A stretch of DNA of 13,086 nucleotides. Source: an uncultured Stenotrophomonas sp. GTDB taxonomy: Bacteria > Pseudomonadota > Gammaproteobacteria > Xanthomonadales > Xanthomonadaceae. Every line of letters starts with the position of its first letter. Position 1 is the stretch's first letter. Shown here piece by piece: positions 6,569 to 13,086 of the stretch. Under the pieces are notes generated by a model that was given only the letters and a program-made list of their open reading frames with translations, had not been told where the DNA came from and made no database searches. The stretch covers positions 1 through 13,086 of the forward strand of contig CAMICU010000086.1 of NCBI GenBank assembly GCA_946223375.1, given 5' to 3'. A program made the position numbers and the translations under genes.

Positions 6569-6638
6569 CCACCCCGTTGCAGTGATTACACGCCGCGTGC
6601 GGTGCAACGTCGGCGTCGCACGTTGGTCGCGGTGGTCA
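6566..6638. terminator. Inverted-repeat region between convergent stop codons
   Basis: TGACCACC (6566-6573) and GGTGGTCA (6631-6638) are perfect inverse copies, and each contains one gene's stop codon. Inside them GTTGCA (6576-6581) pairs with TGCAAC (6603-6608). There is no T tract. A shared terminator of the two convergent genes is possible but weakly supported. Confidence 0.3.
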
Positions 6639-8039
6639 CCGCAATCGGCGTGATCGCGGCGCGGCGAGTGCCTTGCCGATCACCTCGTAGATGCGCGGAT
6701 CGCCCGACTGGGCGACGTTGAAGCGCAGGTAGCGACGGGCCTGGCTGGATTCGCTGAAGGCCTCGCCCGGCGCCAGCACCACGCCATCGTCCAGGCAGCG
6801 GCGTGACAGTGCGGTGGCATCGTGGCCCTCCGGCAGCTGGCACCACAGGAACATGCCGGCGCCTGGCCGCAGCCACGGGGTGATGTGCAGGCGTGCGAGG
6901 CGGGCGATGGTGCGTTCCGTGGCTTCGGCCAGGCGCACGCGGATGTGCTCCACATGCCTGCGGTAGCCGCTGTCGGTAAGCGCACGGAACAGGATCTCGG
7001 TGGCCAGGCGGCTGCCACCGAACTGGGTGGCGATCTTCAGGTCCACCAGCGCATCGATCCAGTCGGCGCGGGCGGCGATGTAACCGCAGCGCACCGAGGC
7101 GGACAGCATCTTGGAGAAGCTGCCGGTCTGTATCACCCGCGACAGCCCATCGAAGGCGGCCAGGCGCGGTGCCGGCTGCTGCTCGAAGTCGGCGAGGATG
7201 TCGTCCTCGACGATGACCAGGTTGGAATGTTCGGCCAGCTTCAGCACGCGGTGCGCGACCAGCGGCGAGAGCACCGCGCCGGTCGGGTTGTGCACGCCGG
7301 AGTTGGTGATGTACAGCCGCGGCGCATGCTGCTGCAGTGCCTGGGCAAAGGCGTCCACGTCCGGGCCGTTGGGCGTGTAGCGCACGCTCACCACGTTGGC
7401 GCGGTGGGCCTTGAGCAGAGCGTGGAAGTTGAAGTAGCACGGGTCATCGACCAGCACGGTGTCGCCGGGTTCGAGCAGGAAGCGGCAGATCAGGTCGATG
7501 GCCTGGGTGCCGGATTCTGTCAGCAGCAGCTGTTCCGGTGCGGCATCGATGCCGTGCGTGGCGGCGCGGCGTGACAGCAGCTGGCGCATGCCCGGATGCC
7601 CCAGCGGCGTGGCGTACTCGGCCAGCGCCACCGCATCGCCACGGGCCACGCCGCGCAGGGCACGGCGCATGCCGTCCTCGAACATCCAGTCGTGCGGCAG
7701 CCAGCCGCAGCCGGGCTTGAGCGTGGCCGCATCGGCCTGCAGCGATTGCCGCGACAACCACAGCGGATCCACCTCACGCTCGCGGCGCGGTGCCAGCTCG
7801 GTCAGCGCCAGCGGTGCGGCCGGCCCGGCCACGTAGAAGCCCGAGCCGGGGCGGGCGCGGAGCAGGCCCTCGGCGGCCAGCCGTTCATAGGCCTCGACCA
7901 CCGTCGATACCGATACGCCCAGCGCCTTGGCCTGGGCGCGTACCGAGGGCAGGCGGGTGCCGGGCAGGTAGCTGCGGGCGCTGATCCGGGCGCGGACCTG
8001 GGCGGCGACGGTTTCGATCCGGGTGGTGCTGCGCTTCAT
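6636..8039 (-). CDS. MocR-type transcriptional regulator (GntR HTH fused to PLP aminotransferase-like domain)
   Basis: A 467-residue protein from ATG 8039. An N-terminal GntR winged helix (about 5-72) shows GTRLPSVRAQAKALGVSVST and EGLLRARPGSGFYV. A fold-type I aminotransferase-like domain follows (about 105-460). It has HNPTG (250-254), VEDD (277-280) with the aspartate expected to contact the pyridine nitrogen, and GSFSK with Schiff-base lysine K310. An arginine near the C-terminus (LRFNVA) fits carboxylate binding. Such regulators sense pyridoxal phosphate or an amino-compound adduct and often control an adjacent divergent gene. Here that is the EamA transporter, 121 bases away. The open frame extends upstream to 8486, but the extension overlaps the transporter and is not coding. 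The effector is unknown. Confidence 0.92.
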   Translation of the reverse strand: MKRSTTRIETVAAQVRARISARSYLPGTRLPSVRAQAKALGVSVSTVVEAYERLAAEGLLRARPGSGFYVAGPAAPLALTELAPRREREVDPLWLSRQSLQADAATLKPGCGWLPHDWMFEDGMRRALRGVARGDAVALAEYATPLGHPGMRQLLSRRAATHGIDAAPEQLLLTESGTQAIDLICRFLLEPGDTVLVDDPCYFNFHALLKAHRANVVSVRYTPNGPDVDAFAQALQQHAPRLYITNSGVHNPTGAVLSPLVAHRVLKLAEHSNLVIVEDDILADFEQQPAPRLAAFDGLSRVIQTGSFSKMLSASVRCGYIAARADWIDALVDLKIATQFGGSRLATEILFRALTDSGYRRHVEHIRVRLAEATERTIARLARLHITPWLRPGAGMFLWCQLPEGHDATALSRRCLDDGVVLAPGEAFSESSQARRYLRFNVAQSGDPRIYEVIGKALAAPRSRRLR

Positions 8040-8069
8040 CGCGGTTCCGGAAGTGTATGGGGCATTTGA

Positions 8070-8136
8070 GCAGTACAGTTCTGTCAAAGCGTACTGCATT
8101 GTGTCTGGCCCGTGACAGCGGCCGCCTGCTGTACTG
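8070..8136. promoter_or_regulatory. Candidate MocR operator in the divergent intergenic region
   Basis: GCAGTAC (8070-8076) and GTACTGC (8091-8097) are perfect inverse half-sites with a 14-base gap. A third GTACTG lies at 8131-8136, preceded by CTGCT. The minus strand also reads TTGACA (complement of 8082-8087) between the half-sites, which could be the regulator's own -35 box, although no -10 box fits at normal spacing. Repeated half-sites in a MocR-transporter divergent region suggest autoregulation and control of the transporter; this is an inference. Confidence 0.5.
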
Positions 8137-8160
8137 GCGGCCTGTGCCAGGGAGCAAGCA

Positions 8161-9027
8161 ATGCGCAAGACGACGGGTGGCTGGTGGAGTGGTTTCACCG
8201 GCGTGGCGATCTTCGCCGGCTCGCTGCCGGCCACGCGGGTCGCGGTTTCCGGCCTGGAACCGCTGTTCCTGACCGGTGCGCGGGCCGCCATCGCCGGCCT
8301 GATCGGGCTGGTGCTGCTGCACGTCCTGCGCCAGCCGCGGCCACGCGCGGGCGATCTGCCGGCACTGCTGCTGACGGCGCTGGGCGTGGTGGTCGGCTTC
8401 CCGCTGCTGACCGCGCTGGCACTGCAGCAGGTGAGCTCGGCGCACACCATCGTGTTCGTCGGGCTGCTGCCGCTGTGCACGGCCATCTTCGGTGCGCTGC
8501 GCGGAGGCGAGCGGCTGCGGCCGGCGTTCTGGGCCTGTTCGGTGGCCGGTGCGCTGTTCGTGTCCGGCTATGCCCTGCTGGGCGCGGCGGAGCGCTCGCC
8601 CGGCGGTGACCTGCTGATGCTGGCCGCGGTGGTGTTGTGTGGGTTGGGCTATGCCGAGGGGGCCACCTTGTCGCGCCGGCTGGGCGGCTGGCAGGTGATC
8701 TGCTGGGCGCTGGTGCTGTCGTTGCCGGTGATGCTGCCACTCGCCGTGGCGTACCGGCCCGAAGCCTGGGCCACGGTGCCGCTGGCGGCGTGGCTGGGGC
8801 TGGCCTATGTGTCGCTTTTCAGCATGCTGATCGGCTTCGTGTTCTGGTACCACGGCCTGGCCCGCGGCGGCATCGCCGCGGTGGGCCAGCTGCAGCTGCT
8901 GCAGCCGTTCATGGGGTTCGTGCTGGCGGCGGTGCTGCTGCATGAGCGGGTGAGCGCGGGCATGTTGCTGGCCACGCTGGGTGCGATGGCCTGCGTGGCC
9001 GGCGCGAAGAAGTTCGCGCACCGCTGA
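8161..9027 (+). CDS. EamA-family (DMT superfamily) transporter
   Basis: A 288-residue, strongly hydrophobic inner-membrane protein with AGGGAG 6 bases before the ATG. It shows the duplicated EamA architecture of about ten transmembrane segments. The first half ends near residue 140 at RLRPAFWACSVAGALFVSGY. The second half ends with the family-typical HERVSAGMLLATLGAMACVAG. Members usually export or exchange small metabolites such as amino acids, threonine or homoserine analogues, or vitamins. The substrate cannot be read from the sequence. The divergent MocR regulator suggests an amine, amino acid or B6-related compound. A hairpin follows the stop, so it probably forms its own transcript. Confidence 0.9.
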   Translation: MRKTTGGWWSGFTGVAIFAGSLPATRVAVSGLEPLFLTGARAAIAGLIGLVLLHVLRQPRPRAGDLPALLLTALGVVVGFPLLTALALQQVSSAHTIVFVGLLPLCTAIFGALRGGERLRPAFWACSVAGALFVSGYALLGAAERSPGGDLLMLAAVVLCGLGYAEGATLSRRLGGWQVICWALVLSLPVMLPLAVAYRPEAWATVPLAAWLGLAYVSLFSMLIGFVFWYHGLARGGIAAVGQLQLLQPFMGFVLAAVLLHERVSAGMLLATLGAMACVAGAKKFAHR

Positions 9028-9028
9028 G

Positions 9029-9049
9029 CGCGCCAGGGCGGTTGGCGCG
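9029..9049 (+). terminator. Hairpin after the transporter gene
   Basis: CGCGCCA (9029-9035) pairs perfectly with TGGCGCG (9043-9049) around a 7-base loop, one base after the stop. No T tract follows, so terminator function is uncertain. Confidence 0.35.
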
Positions 9050-9184
9050 ACATGACCGCACGCCGGGCGGCAGCTTCATCCGGCCTTGGCGCCGCAGCGA
9101 CTAGCGTGGTGCCATCGCCGCACGCCGTGGGGCAGGCCGTGACCGCGGCCAGGGTGCGGCATCCACCCGCGTCGGGAGAGGGAA

Positions 9185-11563
9185 ATGGGCGTGCTGCTGC
9201 GTGTGTTCGCGCTGGTGTTGGCGCTGTTCGGCCTGGGCCTGCTGGGCGGCGGCCTCTGGCTGGTATCGCTGAAGGGCTCGCCCTATTACCTGCTGGTCGG
9301 CCTGGCCTATCTGTGGGCCGCCCTGCGGCTGTGGAAGGGCCGCGCCGATGGCGCGCTGGTCGTGGCCGCAGTGGCGCTGTTGAGCGTGCCCTGGGCCCTG
9401 TGGGAAAGCGGCAGCAACTACTGGGCGCTGTTCCCGCGGCTGATGGCGCCGCTGGCGCTTGCCGCGGTGGCGCTGTGGCTGGCACCGCGCGCGGAGCGCA
9501 CGCACCGGCAGGCACGGCTGCAGGGCTGGGGTGCGGTCGGCTTCGCGCTGGTGTTCGTGCTCGGCTTCGCGCTGGCGTTCGTGCCGCACGGGGTGATCCA
9601 GCCCGACCAGCGCATCGCCTACACCGCCCCCACGGGCGACAACACCCCCTCGGACTGGAGCGCCTACGGGCGCACCACGGAAGGCCGCCGTGATGCGCCG
9701 TTCGACCAGATCAACGTGCGCAACGTGAGCCAGCTGCAGCAGGCCTGGCGCTACCGCAGCGGTGACCTCGGCCCCGGCGTGGACCAGAACACCCCGCAGC
9801 AGATCGGCGACACGGTGTACTCGTGCTCGCGCAACAACATCGTCAGCGCGCTGGACGCCGACACCGGCGCGCTGCGCTGGAAGTACGACCCGGTGGTGCG
9901 GGCGCCGTTCTGGCAACGCTGCCGCGGCCTGGGCTACTACCGGCTGCCGACCGATGCGCTGATCAGCGCATCGCCGGACGCGGCCGACCTGGCCAATGGT
10001 GCGGTCGCGCCGGCGCAGGCCTGCAGCGAGCGCATCATCGAGACCACCGCCGATGCGCGGCTGATCGCGCTGGACGCGCGCACCGGCAAGCTGTGCGCCG
10101 GCTTCGGCAATGGCGGCACCGTGCAGCTGTCGCAGGGAATGGGGCCGGTGCAGCGCGGCTTCTACTTCCAGACCTCGGCGCCGCTGGTCGCGCGTGGGCT
10201 GGTGGTGGTCGGCGGCTGGGTGGTGGACAACCAGCAGCGCGAGGAGCCGTCCGGGGTGATCCGTGCCTTCAGCGCCCGCACCGGCGAGCTGGTCTGGGCC
10301 TGGGACCTGGGCAATCCGGAGATCACCCGGCTGCCACCGGAGGGGCAGACCTACACGCGCGGCACGCCGAACATGTGGACCACCGCCGCCTACGACGACA
10401 CGCTGGGCCTGGTCTACGCGCCACTGGGCAACGCGACGCCGGACTACTACGGGCAGGACCGCCCGCCGCGCTCGGAGGCATTCAATTCCAGCCTGGTGGC
10501 GCTGGATATCGAAACCGGGCGCCCGCGCTGGAAGTTCCAGACCGTGCACCACGACATCTGGGACTACGACCTGCCTTCGCAGCCGGCGCTGATCGACCTG
10601 CCCGACGGTAACGGCGGTACCCAGCCGGCGGTGCTGCAGACGACCAAACGCGGGCAGCTGTTCCTGCTCGACCGCGCCACCGGCAAGCCATTGGCCGAGG
10701 TGGCGGAGAAGGCCGTTCCGCAGAACGGTGCGGTGCCGGAGGAGACGCTGGCGCCGACGCAGCCGTATTCGGTGGGCATGCCGACGATCGGCACCGAGCG
10801 GCTCGACGAGCGGCGCATGTGGGGCATGACGATGTTCGACCAGCTGGCTTGCCGGATCGCTTTCCGGCGCATGCGCTACGACGGTGACTTCACCCCGCCC
10901 GGCACGCAGATGTCCATCCAGCATCCGGGCAACATCGGCGGCATGAACTGGGGCAGCGTGTCGGTGGACAGCAGCAACCAGCGCGTGTTCCTCAATGACA
11001 TCCGCGTACCGAGCATCTTCCAGCTGATTCCGCGCGATCAATATGAAGCGTTCTCCAAGGTGCACCCGCCGGTCAGCGACGGGCACGGTCCCTCACCGCA
11101 GGCGGGGACGCCGTATGGCGTCTACACCACCATCTGGTTCTCGCGGCTGGGCGTGCCGTGCGTGCAGCCCCCATTCGGCACGATCACCGCGCTGGATCTG
11201 AACACCCGTCGCATCGCCTGGCAGATCCCGGCCGGCACCGCCGCCGAACTGGGGCCGATGGGGGTGCGCCTGAGCCTGCCGATGAAGATGGGCATGCCCA
11301 CCTACGGTGGCACGCTGAGCACCGCCGGCGGGCTGGTGTTCTTCGCCGGCTTCCAGGATTACTACCTGCGCGCCTACGATGCCCGCGATGGCCGTGAGGT
11401 ATGGAAGACACCGCTGCCGGTTGGCGCCAGCGCCACGCCGATGAGCTATGTGTCGCCGAAGAGCGGGCGCCAGTACATCGTGGTGTCGGTCGGTGGCTCG
11501 GCCTACTCCAAGGACGTGGGCGACTACGTCATCGCGTTCGCGCTGCCGGAGCAGCACGACTAG
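9185..11563 (+). CDS. gcd: Membrane-bound PQQ-dependent dehydrogenase, glucose/quinate/shikimate family
   Basis: A 792-residue protein, close to the roughly 800 residues of E. coli Gcd. GGGAG at 9174-9178 lies 6 bases before the ATG. The first 135 or so residues form five transmembrane segments (about 4-27, 34-50, 58-73, 84-100 and 116-133). The rest is the periplasmic eight-bladed quinoprotein propeller. QTVHHDIWDYD contains D457, matching the catalytic aspartate of Gcd. TTKRGQLFLLDR contains K488, matching the PQQ-contacting lysine. GTPNMWTTAAYDDTLGLVYAPLGN (398-416 region) is a family signature. It oxidises an aldose or quinate/shikimate in the periplasm and passes electrons to ubiquinone. 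Glucose and quinate types are hard to separate by eye, so the symbol is provisional. No PQQ synthesis gene is in the window. Confidence 0.93.
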   Translation: MGVLLRVFALVLALFGLGLLGGGLWLVSLKGSPYYLLVGLAYLWAALRLWKGRADGALVVAAVALLSVPWALWESGSNYWALFPRLMAPLALAAVALWLAPRAERTHRQARLQGWGAVGFALVFVLGFALAFVPHGVIQPDQRIAYTAPTGDNTPSDWSAYGRTTEGRRDAPFDQINVRNVSQLQQAWRYRSGDLGPGVDQNTPQQIGDTVYSCSRNNIVSALDADTGALRWKYDPVVRAPFWQRCRGLGYYRLPTDALISASPDAADLANGAVAPAQACSERIIETTADARLIALDARTGKLCAGFGNGGTVQLSQGMGPVQRGFYFQTSAPLVARGLVVVGGWVVDNQQREEPSGVIRAFSARTGELVWAWDLGNPEITRLPPEGQTYTRGTPNMWTTAAYDDTLGLVYAPLGNATPDYYGQDRPPRSEAFNSSLVALDIETGRPRWKFQTVHHDIWDYDLPSQPALIDLPDGNGGTQPAVLQTTKRGQLFLLDRATGKPLAEVAEKAVPQNGAVPEETLAPTQPYSVGMPTIGTERLDERRMWGMTMFDQLACRIAFRRMRYDGDFTPPGTQMSIQHPGNIGGMNWGSVSVDSSNQRVFLNDIRVPSIFQLIPRDQYEAFSKVHPPVSDGHGPSPQAGTPYGVYTTIWFSRLGVPCVQPPFGTITALDLNTRRIAWQIPAGTAAELGPMGVRLSLPMKMGMPTYGGTLSTAGGLVFFAGFQDYYLRAYDARDGREVWKTPLPVGASATPMSYVSPKSGRQYIVVSVGGSAYSKDVGDYVIAFALPEQHD

Positions 11564-11568
11564 GCCAG

Positions 11569-11602
11569 GGCGATGCCCGGCGGTGAACCGCCCGGTATCG
11601 CC
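11569..11602. terminator. Shared hairpin between convergent gcd-like and CDGSH genes
   Basis: GGCGAT (11569-11574) pairs with ATCGCC (11597-11602), and the inner CCGGCGG pairs with CCGCCCGG with one bulge. The 39-base gap between the two stop codons is almost entirely this GC-rich stem. No T tract is present on either side. Confidence 0.45.
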
Positions 11603-12244
11603 TCACTCGCCGTCGGCCTGGAATCCCACCTTGCGGTGCGAGCCATCGCAGAACGGCTTGTTGGCCGAGTGCCCGCAGCGGCACAGCCAGGTTTCGGTGA
11701 CGCGGTCCACGGTACGGCCGGTGCCGCTGATCACCTCCAGGTTGCCGACGACATGCAGCGGCCCATCCCGGGTTGGATGGACATGCAGTGGGCCATCGCG
11801 CTGGGCCAGCGCTTCGGATTTCCGTTCCGGTGGTTCGCCGCTGGCAGTGAAGCCGCAGTCGACGTGGCGGTGGTCGCAGAACGGCTTGTTCTGCGAGGCC
11901 CCGCAGCGGCACAGCGTGGCGCGCATGCCGGTGTCATGGCCGGCGATGTGCAGCGGCGCGGTGAAGGCCAACGGGCCGTTCTCGCGGATATGCACCAGGT
12001 TCACCACCGGTGCCGGCTCGGCGTGGCTGCCGTCGTTGTACGTGTAGCGGATGGCGCCGGATGGGCAGTTGCGCGCGATCAGCGCCACTTCCTCCGGGGC
12101 CACCGCATCGGGGTGGATCCACTCGCCCACCACGTTGGGCACGAACACATCCGGATGGCTGAGCACGCAGTTGCGTGAGTGGATGCAGCGGCTGCCGTCG
12201 AAGTGGAGGGTGACGGTCCTGCCGCGAACGGTCTCGGTTGCCAT
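11603..12244 (-). CDS. Iron-sulfur protein with Fer4_19 domain and two CDGSH motifs
   Basis: A 213-residue soluble protein. GGAGG lies 6 bases before ATG 12244 on the minus strand. Residues 10-70 form a divergent mono-cluster ferredoxin domain (Fer4_19) with C20, C26 and C60 in the CIHSRNC and NCPSGAIRY settings. Two CDGSH-type 2Fe-2S sites follow. The first (C112, C114, C123, H127) reads CDHRH instead of CDGSH but keeps all four ligands. The second (C188, C190, C199, H203) is canonical CDGSH. Between them is a linker rich in DGPLHV repeats (150-155 and 160-165). Proteins of this architecture are common in bacteria but have no settled function; electron transfer or redox sensing is likely. 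It converges on the PQQ dehydrogenase gene, and no operon partner is evident. Confidence 0.9.
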   Translation of the reverse strand: MATETVRGRTVTLHFDGSRCIHSRNCVLSHPDVFVPNVVGEWIHPDAVAPEEVALIARNCPSGAIRYTYNDGSHAEPAPVVNLVHIRENGPLAFTAPLHIAGHDTGMRATLCRCGASQNKPFCDHRHVDCGFTASGEPPERKSEALAQRDGPLHVHPTRDGPLHVVGNLEVISGTGRTVDRVTETWLCRCGHSANKPFCDGSHRKVGFQADGE

Positions 12245-12435
12245 GGGCTGCCTCCGTTTCGGTCATCCAGTGTCGCGCGGCCGGTGTGAAACACCCGTGC
12301 GGGCGCGCGGCCCCGGTCGCCGGGCCGGGCGCCGGGCACCGGGCACGCCGGTAGCGAAGGCGCATGCAGCGGCGGCATTTCCCGCGCGGAGGAGGAGCGG
12401 CCATGGCGTCGCGGCCGGGGCCGCTGTGCCACGGC

Positions 12436-13086
12436 TCAGCGGCGGATCGCGAACACGCCGTCCAGGGCCAGCTCGGTCTTGAAGCCGGCCTTCTGCAGGC
12501 GCGTTGCCACTTCGCGCGGTACATCGCGGCCACTGGTGAGCTTGTTCGGCGCACCGGTGTAGTGGAACAGGCGCCCGCCCTTGCGCAGCACCCGCGCCAG
12601 CTGGTCATAGAACACCTGCGAGTACAGCTCGCCGGCAATGCCGAAGCGCGGAGGATCGTGCAGCACGGCATCCATCGCGGCGTCGCCGATCCGTTCGATC
12701 GCCTGCGCGACATCGCCATGGGTCAGCCGCAGCCGGCCCGCGGCATCGGCCGCATCCGGGTCCGGCGACCACGGGTTGAGCGTGCGCAGCCACAGCACTT
12801 CCGGGCTCTTCTCGAAGGAGTGGATCGCGGCCACGCCATCGGCCAGGCAGCAGGCGGCGAAGTAGCCCATGCCGCCGCAGGTATCGAGCACCTGCTTGCC
12901 GCGCGGCTCCACCAGCGCCACCTTGCGCCGCGCATCATCCATCGGCGAAAGCTGCGCGCTGACCAGCATCTTGATGCCGTCGATCTCGAAGGTGGGCATG
13001 CCCCAGTCGGTGGGCACCAGCTTGTACAGCCCGCTGCCGAAGCGCGAGGCGGCGCTGAACGTCTCGCCGTCCCAGTAGTACAGCGT
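12436..13086 (-). CDS. Class I SAM-dependent methyltransferase (5' end beyond the window)
   Basis: 216 residues are visible. The frame is open to the last base of the window (TLYYWDGETFSAASRFGSG at the edge), so the true start lies outside and the GTG at 13017 is not it. A Rossmann methyltransferase core is clear: motif I LDTCGGMGYFA (67-77 of the visible part), an acidic FEK at the end of strand 2 (E92), and HDPPRF (143-148) in the motif IV position. GELYSQVFYDQLARVLRKGGRLFHYTG (152-178) follows, then a C-terminal GRD and a KAGF segment. The DPPRF plus RVL-GGRLFHY pattern resembles the predicted methyltransferase group COG2521, best known from archaea; that assignment is from memory. The substrate is unknown. 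Confidence 0.85.
   Translation of the reverse strand, partial: TLYYWDGETFSAASRFGSGLYKLVPTDWGMPTFEIDGIKMLVSAQLSPMDDARRKVALVEPRGKQVLDTCGGMGYFAACCLADGVAAIHSFEKSPEVLWLRTLNPWSPDPDAADAAGRLRLTHGDVAQAIERIGDAAMDAVLHDPPRFGIAGELYSQVFYDQLARVLRKGGRLFHYTGAPNKLTSGRDVPREVATRLQKAGFKTELALDGVFAIRR

Noticed and set aside
7885..9021. Minus-strand frame opposite the EamA transporter, and upstream extension of the MocR frame to 8486
   Set aside because: Both lie over the transporter's coding region. The MocR winged helix begins at MKRSTTRIE (8039), which fits the family's N-terminus.
9101..11086. Very long minus-strand frame (661 codons) opposite the PQQ dehydrogenase
   Set aside because: It is antisense to a clear full-length quinoprotein and low in complexity, rich in R, H, Q and A. 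It is a typical high-GC shadow.
12245..12435. GC-rich palindromes between the iron-sulfur and methyltransferase genes as a terminator or REP element
   Set aside because: Several short overlapping GGTGT/ACACC and GCC/GGC pairings are possible, but no single long stem or T tract stands out. Such pairings are expected in very GC-rich DNA.
12436..13017. Methyltransferase starting at GTG 13017 as a complete 193-residue protein
   Set aside because: The frame is open to the window edge with plausible protein sequence upstream, so the gene is truncated by the window rather than starting there.
1..13086. CRISPR array, insertion sequence or transposase
   Set aside because: No regularly spaced repeats and no transposase or terminal inverted repeats were found on either strand.

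Overview
The window looks like chromosomal DNA of a high-GC gammaproteobacterium, most likely Xanthomonadaceae of the Stenotrophomonas type. This rests on the GC-rich coding style of the flanks, a tRNA-Ile2(CAT), a membrane PQQ-dependent glucose/quinate-type dehydrogenase and a MocR/EamA pair. The genus is an inference; no search was run.

Left edge (1-472): the last codons of a plus-strand gene, a very strong bidirectional terminator, then tRNA-Ile2(CAT) at 397-472.

Island (428-4252): the 3' 45 bases of the tRNA, from the anticodon loop to CCA, recur exactly at 4253-4297. The resemblance continues for about 125 further bases at roughly 90% identity (428-597 versus 4253-4421). The 3.8 kb between the two copies is visibly lower in GC. 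It holds one intact gene, a 986-residue membrane-anchored KAP-family P-loop NTPase (1093-4053), and no integrase. KAP NTPases are known from phage-exclusion and antiviral systems (PifA, QatA), so this looks like a one-gene defence cargo moved by a recombinase supplied in trans. An octamer-like repeat, TCCCGAA(A/T), occurs three times just inside the right end and once beyond each tRNA core. It is a candidate set of recombinase arm sites.

Right junction (4253-5302): the truncated tRNA copy, its flank, a minus-strand small secreted protein (4480-4953) with its own terminator, and a roughly 350-base gap with no recognisable gene.

Core chromosome (5303-13086): a Tat-exported serine hydrolase of the beta-lactamase/transpeptidase fold (plus) converges on a MocR-type GntR/aminotransferase regulator (minus). 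The regulator is divergent from an EamA/DMT transporter (plus), and their shared intergenic region carries three GTACTG-type half-sites. A membrane PQQ dehydrogenase (plus) follows and converges on a three-domain iron-sulfur protein (Fer4_19 plus two CDGSH motifs, minus). The window ends inside a minus-strand SAM-dependent methyltransferase.
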